The notes under the pieces were generated by a model. That model worked only from the letters and a program-made list of their open reading frames with translations, was not told where the DNA came from and made no database searches. The position numbers and the translations under genes were made by a program. Below are positions 53,823-60,392 of a stretch of 64,000 nucleotides of DNA, piece after piece (positions within the stretch are counted from its first letter, which is position 1; every line of letters starts with the position of its first letter). The stretch is taken from NCBI RefSeq assembly GCF_008642315.1, contig NZ_CP029192.1:1922001-1986000 (forward strand). Reading direction: 5' to 3'. Source of the stretch: Streptomyces venezuelae. GTDB taxonomy: Bacteria > Actinomycetota > Actinomycetes > Streptomycetales > Streptomycetaceae.

Positions 53823-54246
53823 CGCGGCGGCCCGGCTCGCCTACGAGCACGCCCGCGCCCTGGCCGCCCGCGACTCCGTCCACCGCGCGCTCACCGAACG
53901 CCTGCTGCTGCGCTGCGCCGACGCCCTGGACTCGTTCGACCGGCTCCTCGCCGACGGCGCGGCGGGCGACGTGGACACCTACCGCGGGAGCCTGGCCCTG
54001 ATCGCCGGGCAGCTGGAGAGGGACCTCGCCGAGGAGGGGCTCGAACGGGTCGGGCGGGTCGGCGAGCGGGCCGAGCCCGCCACGCACCACGTCGAGGCCG
54101 TCCGCGCCGCACCGCCCGGCACGGACGGCGACGAGGTCCTCGAGATCCTCCAGCGCGGGTATCGATACCGGGGGCAAGTGCTGCGCGCCGCCCGGGTGGT
54201 CGTCGCCGTCGACGGCGGCACGGAACAAGGGACGGTACGGGAATGA
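53815..54246 (+). CDS. Minimal GrpE-like nucleotide exchange factor
   Basis: The 143-residue protein starts with an ATG that overlaps the previous stop by eight bases. Its C-terminal half reads HHVEAVRAAPPGTDGDEVLEI, then LQRGYRYRGQVLRAARVVVAV. This matches the GrpE beta-domain pattern (H-x-A-V, V-x-E-[VI]-L-[QR]-x-GY-x2-x-G-x-VLRPA-x-VVV). The N-terminal half has helices including RLLLRCADALDSFDRLL, shorter than the usual long GrpE coiled coil. It should exchange nucleotide on the Hsp70 encoded next, to which it is coupled by ATGA overlap. Confidence 0.75.
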   Translation: MSDAAARLAYEHARALAARDSVHRALTERLLLRCADALDSFDRLLADGAAGDVDTYRGSLALIAGQLERDLAEEGLERVGRVGERAEPATHHVEAVRAAPPGTDGDEVLEILQRGYRYRGQVLRAARVVVAVDGGTEQGTVRE

Positions 54247-56384
54247 AGGCCATCGGCATCGACCTCGGCACCACGAACAGCGCGGTGGCCGCCCACGATC
54301 CGCACCGCGCGGACATCGCCGTGCTCACCAACAGCAAGGGCGAGCGGCTCACGCCGTCCGTCGTCGGGGTCGTGCGCCGCGACGGCAAGGACCAGCCGCT
54401 GGTCGGCGAGGACGCGCTGAACTGGGCGATCAGGCAGCCGAAGGAAACCATCGTCTCCGTGAAGCGGCTGATGGGGCGGGACTTCGCGGACGCGTCGGTC
54501 GTGCAGGCGCGCGACCGGATGAGCTACGAGATCGTGGCGGGCCCCGACGAGGACCCCCGCGCGCACGTGCTGCTCGGCGGGCGGGCCCGCACCCCGGCGG
54601 AGATCTCCAGCGTCATCCTGGACAAGCTGGTCAGGGACGCCTCGCGGGTCCTCGGCGAGCCCGTGACGCACGCCGTGATCACCGTGCCCGCGTACTTCCG
54701 CGACGCCCAGCGTGCCGCGACGCGCGAGGCCGCGGAGCAGGCGGGCCTCGTGGTCAAGAAGATCGTCGACGAGCCTACGGCGGCGGCGGTCGCCTTCGGT
54801 CTGCACAAGCCGGGCGGCGCCCGCAGCCGCGTGCTCGTCTACGACCTGGGCGGCGGCACCTTCGACATCTCGATCCTCAACGCGGTCAAGGACCAGGAGG
54901 GCCGGAGCCAGTTCCAGGTCCTGCGGTCGGCGGGCGACATCTGGCTGGGCGGGGACGACTTCGACCTGGCGATCGTGGAGCGGATCATCGCGTGGATGCG
55001 CGAGCAGCACCACGTGGACCCGGCCGGCGACAAGGCGTTCCTGTTCCAGGCGAAGAAGGCCGCCGAGCGCGCCAAGCGCGAGCTGAACGACCTGCCCGAG
55101 ACGTACATCGTGATCCCGGCCGCGTACCGCAGCGAGAACGGCGTCCTGGACGTCGAGATGAAGCTGACGCGCGGCGAGTTCCAGGGGATGATCGCGCCGC
55201 TGGTGGCCCGCACCATGAACCTCGTCCAGGAGTCCCTGGCGCGCTACGAACTCTCCACCGACGACATCTCCGACGTCCTGCTGGTGGGCGGCGGCACCCT
55301 GACCCGGCCCGTGTACGAGGCCGTGGAGGCGTTCTTCGGCGCCGACAAGGTCCGCAGGAACATCAATCCCATGGAGTGCGTGGCCTTCGGCGCGGGCGTG
55401 CTCGCCGAGACGCTGCGCGGTGTGGAGTGCTCGGACCCGGAGTGCGCGAAGGTCAACGAGTACGGGGCGGACGCCTGCACGGAGTGCGGCCGCAGTCTGG
55501 CCGACGGGCGGTCCAAGGGCGACACGGGGCTGTACGAGTCGACACCGATGGCGATGGGCATCGCGGCGATCAAGGGCAGCCAGCGCGACGTATTCGTCGA
55601 GATCATCGAGGCGGGCTCGCCCTATCCGCTCTCCGAGCCGCGTCAGCGCACCTTCCACGCCACTGACAGCCGCCGCATCCGCGTGCCGGTCTACGAGGGC
55701 GACAGCAAGGTGGCGAGCGAGAACCACGAGCAGGGCGTGGTCGAGTTCGAGCTGCCGCAGGAGATCGAGATCAACCGCCAGGTCGACGTCTCCTTCAACT
55801 ACTCGGCGGACCGCATCATCACGGTGAAGATCTCCGTGCGCGGCACGGACATGGTCCTGGAGGCCACCCCCAACCGGGAGAAGCCGCGCACACCGCCGCC
55901 CGAGCCCGTCGAGGTCCTCGACAGCGCGGCGCTGCGCGAGCAGCTGGGGTACGCCGAGCGGGAGGCCGACAGCTTCCTGAAGCGGTACGGGCCGTACATC
56001 GAGCCCGTACAGGCGATGAAGGTGCGCCGCGACATCGAGCAGGCCCAGCGGGCGGCCGCGATGGGCGACAGCGGTGAGTACAAGCGGCTCACCGAGCTGC
56101 TGCTCGACGACATGTACCGGCAGTGCGGCCTCGCCAGCCAGTTCCGGCAGGCCGAGCTGGCCTCGGAGGGCGCGCCGCCGGAGACGGTCCGGCGGATCAA
56201 CGAAGCGGTGGAGTACGTGAAGCAGGCGCACCGGCAGGGCAACAGCGTCGGCACCGCCCAGCAGGCGCGCAACCTGGTGAACCTGGTGGCGGTCGCCCAG
56301 TCCGAGCGGGCCGTGCCGACGCTGCCCGACCGGCCCGACTACGAGGGCATCCTCCGCTTCGCGGAAGAGACGGCGGGCGGATGA
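54243..56384 (+). CDS. Hsp70 (DnaK-like) chaperone with zinc ribbon insertion
   Basis: The 713-residue protein has a complete ATPase domain: IGIDLGTTNSAVA, VITVPAYFRDAQRAATREAA, VVKKIVDEPTAAAVAFG, VYDLGGGTFDIS and LLVGGGTLTRPVYEAV. Between this and the substrate-binding domain sits a zinc ribbon, C396-x4-C401-x10-C412-x2-C415. The beta-domain resumes at STPMAMGIAAIKGSQRDVFVEII, and a helical lid follows (about 560-640). Canonical DnaK has no such ribbon. This is therefore a specialised Hsp70, separate from the housekeeping copy, probably dedicated to the CHAT or TPR proteins. Confidence 0.88.
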   Translation: MKAIGIDLGTTNSAVAAHDPHRADIAVLTNSKGERLTPSVVGVVRRDGKDQPLVGEDALNWAIRQPKETIVSVKRLMGRDFADASVVQARDRMSYEIVAGPDEDPRAHVLLGGRARTPAEISSVILDKLVRDASRVLGEPVTHAVITVPAYFRDAQRAATREAAEQAGLVVKKIVDEPTAAAVAFGLHKPGGARSRVLVYDLGGGTFDISILNAVKDQEGRSQFQVLRSAGDIWLGGDDFDLAIVERIIAWMREQHHVDPAGDKAFLFQAKKAAERAKRELNDLPETYIVIPAAYRSENGVLDVEMKLTRGEFQGMIAPLVARTMNLVQESLARYELSTDDISDVLLVGGGTLTRPVYEAVEAFFGADKVRRNINPMECVAFGAGVLAETLRGVECSDPECAKVNEYGADACTECGRSLADGRSKGDTGLYESTPMAMGIAAIKGSQRDVFVEIIEAGSPYPLSEPRQRTFHATDSRRIRVPVYEGDSKVASENHEQGVVEFELPQEIEINRQVDVSFNYSADRIITVKISVRGTDMVLEATPNREKPRTPPPEPVEVLDSAALREQLGYAEREADSFLKRYGPYIEPVQAMKVRRDIEQAQRAAAMGDSGEYKRLTELLLDDMYRQCGLASQFRQAELASEGAPPETVRRINEAVEYVKQAHRQGNSVGTAQQARNLVNLVAVAQSERAVPTLPDRPDYEGILRFAEETAGG

Positions 56385-58249
56385 CAGAGTCAGGGCCCGC
56401 GCGGGGGGCGCCGGTCCCCGTCAGCCTCGGCATCGACTTCGGCGCGACGGGCATCCGTGCGCTCTACGCGCCGCCGGACGGGCCGGGACGGCGTCTCGAC
56501 GCGGAGTGGGGCGACGGGCCGTGGCTGCTGTGCGAGCAGGCGGAGACCGGTGAACTCCCGGTGACGTTCCCGAGCCTCAAGAGCCGTCTGGGCAGCGGGC
56601 GTCCGGTGCACATCGGCGGAAAGCCGCTGGACGCGGACCGGGTCGTCGTACGGCTGCTGCGGTCGGTGCGGGAGCGGGTCGAGGCGGCGGCGCACGGCCG
56701 GGTGGCGCAGACGGTGATCAGCGTGCCCGCGCGGTTCGGCTCGGCCCAGCGGGCGGCGCTGCGGGACGCGGCGCGCGAGGCGGGCCTCGACCCGGCACGC
56801 CTGGTCAACGACTCGATGGCCGCGGTCATCGGCCACATGACGGAGCGGGACAGCGGCACGTGCCTGGTCTACGGCATGGGGTACGAGGGGTTCGAGATCG
56901 GCCTGGTCCGCAGCGTCCGCGGGCACTTCCGGTCGCTCGGCTACGAGGGCGGGGCGACGACGGGAGGGCGCGCGTTCGACACGGCGATGCTGTCGTCGGC
57001 GGCCCGGCTGCTGCGCAGGCACCGGGGCGCGGGCTCGGTCCATCGGGTCGACGCGGCCGTGTGGCAGGGGCTGCGCGCACGGGGGCAGGAGGCGCGGGAG
57101 GCGCTCGGGGTGCCGGACGGGCCCGAGGCGGCGGTGCTCGATCTCGAACTGGGGGCCGGGCCCGCGCTGTGGGTGCGGATCGCGCGGCCCGACCTGGACG
57201 CCTATCTGGAGCGGCATGTGGAGCGCACGCTCGAACGGGCGCTGACGCTGCTCGGCCAGTCGGGGATGACGCCGCAGGACGTCGACACGTTGCTGCTCGT
57301 CGGCGGCAGCACCCGGATGGAGCAGGTGCGTGCGCGGGCCTCCGCACTCGTCGGCGGGGAGAGCGTGCAGGCGCCGCCCGAGCTTCTCGCGCTCGGCGCG
57401 CTGAAACACGCGGTGCGGTTGGCGGGCGGCGCGGCGTCCTCGGGTCCCGCCGCCCTGGAGGAGGGCCCGCTGGAACCGGCCACCACCACCCACGACACCC
57501 TCTCCGACGCGCCTCCGCTCACGGCGACGCTGGTGGGGGCGGCGGAGCCGGGGGGCGGGGCCCGGGATCTGGAGGGGGCGCGGCGGCTCGTGCGGGAGGG
57601 GCGGGAGGAGGAGGCGGCCGCGGTGCTGCGCGGGGTCATCGCGGAGGCGCAGGAGCTGCTGGACGGCCTGACCCGGCGGGCGCCGCGGCCACGTTCCCTG
57701 CCTCCGGCCGACGCCGCGGCCCAGCGGCTTTCGTCGTCCCCGCCGCCCCCGTCGGCGGGCCCGACCCCCGCTCCCGTGCTCGACTACGCGTCGCAGCGGC
57801 AGATCTCCCGCGCCCGTGCGCTGCTCTCCCTCGGCCGGTACGACCACGCCGTGCAGGCCTCCCACATCGCATGGCAGGACGCGGCGACCCGGCCCGCGGG
57901 GGCCGAGATGCTGGACGCGATGATCGACGTGCACTGCGCGGCGGCGATGGCGGACATGGCGCCGGAGCACTTCGCCGACGCGGAGCAGTGGCTCAACTGC
58001 GCGTACAACCACGATCCGACGAACGTCCGGGTGCGCGGGCTGCTCGCCGAGCGCACGTTCCGGCACGCCGTCGAGCTGGACCGGCGCGGAGAACGGGATG
58101 AGGCGATTGAGGCCCTGGGGAAGTGCCTCACGTGGGACCCTGAACACGCCGAGGCGGATGCGCTGTTGAGGCGATTGAACCGTGACGGAAGGAACCGGCG
58201 CGGCAGGGGGGACGTCCTCGGACAGAGGCCACTCGAACCACCCCCGTGA
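56381..58249 (+). CDS. Degenerate Hsp70 ATPase domain fused to TPR repeats
   Basis: The 622-residue protein starts with ATGA overlap. Residues 1-380 are an Hsp70/actin-like ATPase: SLGIDFGATGIRALYAPP, TVISVPARFGSAQRAALRDAA, RLVNDSMAAVIGHM (for DEPTAAA) and LLLVGGSTRMEQVRA. The phosphate-2 loop LVYGMGYEGFEIG lacks the DLGGGT glycines, so ATPase activity is uncertain. There is no substrate-binding domain. Instead a Pro-rich linker leads to TPR-like helices (ISRARALLSLGRYDHAVQASHIAW, DAEQWLNCAYNHDPTNVRVRG, RGERDEAIEALGKCLTWDPEHAEAD). It may be a regulatory partner of the first Hsp70. Confidence 0.82.
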   Translation: MTESGPARGAPVPVSLGIDFGATGIRALYAPPDGPGRRLDAEWGDGPWLLCEQAETGELPVTFPSLKSRLGSGRPVHIGGKPLDADRVVVRLLRSVRERVEAAAHGRVAQTVISVPARFGSAQRAALRDAAREAGLDPARLVNDSMAAVIGHMTERDSGTCLVYGMGYEGFEIGLVRSVRGHFRSLGYEGGATTGGRAFDTAMLSSAARLLRRHRGAGSVHRVDAAVWQGLRARGQEAREALGVPDGPEAAVLDLELGAGPALWVRIARPDLDAYLERHVERTLERALTLLGQSGMTPQDVDTLLLVGGSTRMEQVRARASALVGGESVQAPPELLALGALKHAVRLAGGAASSGPAALEEGPLEPATTTHDTLSDAPPLTATLVGAAEPGGGARDLEGARRLVREGREEEAAAVLRGVIAEAQELLDGLTRRAPRPRSLPPADAAAQRLSSSPPPPSAGPTPAPVLDYASQRQISRARALLSLGRYDHAVQASHIAWQDAATRPAGAEMLDAMIDVHCAAAMADMAPEHFADAEQWLNCAYNHDPTNVRVRGLLAERTFRHAVELDRRGERDEAIEALGKCLTWDPEHAEADALLRRLNRDGRNRRGRGDVLGQRPLEPPP

Positions 58250-59898
58250 AGCATCCCGTGAGTCAGGGAGGGAACCGTTTGACGCCCGCACAACTGCTCG
58301 ACAAAGCCTTGATCGTCAAGGAGTTGCGGCGGCTGGCGGCCCTGCCCGCGCTGAAGCCGCGCTCGGCCGAACTGTCCGTGCTGCACCAGGATCTGGGCGG
58401 GTCGAACCAGCTCGACCGGTGGGCGGAGATCGACCTCGTCCAGGCCTACGTACGCCCCGAGAGCGTCCGTGCGCCCCTCGACCGGTCCTCGGGCCGGCAC
58501 GACCGCCTGCTGGAGGCCGCGCTCGGGGTCCTCGTCTTCATCCCCCTGCTGATCACCTGGTTCGGTCTGCGGGAGGCGGTGCGGGCATACGGGGAGCTGG
58601 CCGACGAGAACCCCGAACAGGCCACGCGCCCCTTCCTGCAGCTCTGGCAGTCGGGCTTCGGCGGGCACCTGTCGTCGCTCGGCCGCTTCGAGAACGTGGC
58701 CCTGATGGCGGTCCTCCTGATCGCCCTGCTCGTGGGACTTTCGGTGTGGCACGCGCGCGTGCGGGTGCGTACGGAGCGCGCCGAGGACGCGCGGGAGGCG
58801 GAGCAGGATCGGCTCCTCGCCGAGCTCGCGGCGGTGCTGACGCGCACGCAGATGCTGCTCGCCTCGCACCGCAGCGCGTCGCCCCAGCAGTTCACCGCGC
58901 AGCTCACGGCGGCCGCCCAGAAGATGCAGCAGGTGACGATCAAGGCCGAGCGCAGCCACAACGCGCTGACGGGCGCGACGGCGTCGGCGGTCCAGGCGGC
59001 CGACGCCCTGCGGCTGGCTGCCCAGTCCCTCACCAAGGAGGTGCCGAAGCTCGGCGACGCGGCGGACCGCATCAACACGACGCTGCGCAACGGCACGGAG
59101 GAAACCGCCAAGGCGGGCCGCGCCAACGCGCAGGCCGCGCGCGGCATCGTCGACCACGTCAAGACGGCGGGCGACACGGTCGAGGCGTCCCTGAAGGCGC
59201 TGGTCGCGGCCCAGCAGTCCCTCGTGACCAAGTCCGAGTCGGTGGCGAAGGCGACGGAACTGGCGTCGCAGGCCCTGGTGACGAGCGCGGGCCGCACCGG
59301 CGACGCGGTGGACGGCATGCGGGAGGCCACGGAACGCTGGGACGCGGCGGCGGCCCACTGGCAGGACGCGGCGGCCCGCCTCGACGCGAGGATGGCCGCC
59401 CTGGCGAGGACGCTTCCGATGTCGGCTGCGACACCGACGAGTGGGGGGTACGGCTCCGCGAACGGGGCGTACGGCGCGGGCAGTGCCGCGACGAACGGGG
59501 GGTACGGCACGGGCCGCGACCCCGCGAACGGTCCCTACGGATCCGGCGGCGACACCGCAACCGGCGGGTACGACACGAGCGGTGCGCATCGCACCGGTAC
59601 CGGCCCCGCGACGGGGCCGTACGACCGCGGCCGTTCCGCAGCCGGTGGGTACGGCACCGGTGGCGGCTCCGCGAACGAGGCGTACGCCATGAGCGGCGAC
59701 TCCGGGACCGGCGGGCGCACGCCCCACGCGGCCTCCGCGCACGCCCCCGCCGCCACTCCCCCGGAGAGCGCAGCCGCTCCGGGACCGGTCTCCGCCGCCC
59801 CACCGGACGCACCCCTGGATCCGCCCGCCGACGCGCCCCTCGACGCGCCGACCACGCGGCTGCCGCCGCCCCGGCCCCGGAGCGGGGGGAGCGCGTGA
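58246..59898 (+). CDS. Two-TM coiled-coil membrane protein with Gly-Tyr tail
   Basis: The 550-residue protein starts at a GTG overlapping the previous stop. Membrane helices lie at about 92-108 (ALGVLVFIPLLITWFGL) and 150-168 (VALMAVLLIALLVGLSVW). An uninterrupted coiled coil follows (about 175-390), rich in Ala, Lys, Thr and Gln. Residues 395-470 form a Gly/Tyr/Ser/Asn repeat (GGYGSANGAYGAGSA) and the end is Pro/Ala-rich. This resembles ExbB/TolQ/MotA-ZorA-type proteins, where a membrane part carries a long cytoplasmic tail, but only two helices are evident. The next gene encodes an ExbD/ZorB-like partner. Confidence 0.6.
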   Translation: MKHPVSQGGNRLTPAQLLDKALIVKELRRLAALPALKPRSAELSVLHQDLGGSNQLDRWAEIDLVQAYVRPESVRAPLDRSSGRHDRLLEAALGVLVFIPLLITWFGLREAVRAYGELADENPEQATRPFLQLWQSGFGGHLSSLGRFENVALMAVLLIALLVGLSVWHARVRVRTERAEDAREAEQDRLLAELAAVLTRTQMLLASHRSASPQQFTAQLTAAAQKMQQVTIKAERSHNALTGATASAVQAADALRLAAQSLTKEVPKLGDAADRINTTLRNGTEETAKAGRANAQAARGIVDHVKTAGDTVEASLKALVAAQQSLVTKSESVAKATELASQALVTSAGRTGDAVDGMREATERWDAAAAHWQDAAARLDARMAALARTLPMSAATPTSGGYGSANGAYGAGSAATNGGYGTGRDPANGPYGSGGDTATGGYDTSGAHRTGTGPATGPYDRGRSAAGGYGTGGGSANEAYAMSGDSGTGGRTPHAASAHAPAATPPESAAAPGPVSAAPPDAPLDPPADAPLDAPTTRLPPPRPRSGGSA

Positions 59899-60389
59899 GT
59901 CGAGGGCGCGAGGAGCGGCGGCGCGGCGGGCGGCCCGGGGTCGTCGTGCTCGCGGGGTGGCTCTTCGCCGATCTGCTGCTCGTGCTCGCGCTCGTGTCGA
60001 TGGCCGACCGGCCGGACCCGAAGGCGGACGACCGGCCCACTCCCGAGCCGTCGAAGTCCGAGACGACCGAACCCCCCACTCCGACGGGGCCGCGCGCCGT
60101 GGACCGGCACCCCCAGGAGTTCGAGGTGGCCGGGCGGAACAAGGGCGACCTCGTGAAGCAGATCGCGAAGGACACCCGCAAGTGGTCGGGCCGTGAGGCC
60201 GCGCTCGTCCTCACCTTCGGCGGGAGTTCGAACGGCACGGTCTACGCCCACCGCGTCAACGGGCTCCTCGGCAAGGCCCGTCCGGAGATGTTCACCGGGA
60301 AGACGGCAACGGACGACTACCACAACCTCGGCGAACGCGCGGAGACCGCCGTGGTCCGCGTCTACTTCTACACCGCGCCGGGCGGCTGA
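59895..60389 (+). CDS. ExbD/TolR/ZorB-like single-TM protein
   Basis: The protein has 164 residues from a GTG overlapping the previous stop. An Arg-rich cytoplasmic N-terminus precedes one membrane helix (VVVLAGWLFADLLLVLALVSMA) with a lone Asp26 near its start. This matches the Asp-containing helix of ExbD, TolR, MotB and ZorB, where the Asp conducts protons. After a Pro/Thr linker, a small outside domain includes REAALVLTFGGSSNGTVYAHRVN and ERAETAVVRVYFYT, which could be a degenerate OmpA-like fold. It is a likely ion-motive-force partner of the upstream two-TM protein. The reading is inferred from motif only. Confidence 0.6.
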   Translation: MSRGREERRRGGRPGVVVLAGWLFADLLLVLALVSMADRPDPKADDRPTPEPSKSETTEPPTPTGPRAVDRHPQEFEVAGRNKGDLVKQIAKDTRKWSGREAALVLTFGGSSNGTVYAHRVNGLLGKARPEMFTGKTATDDYHNLGERAETAVVRVYFYTAPGG

Positions 60390-60392
60390 GCC

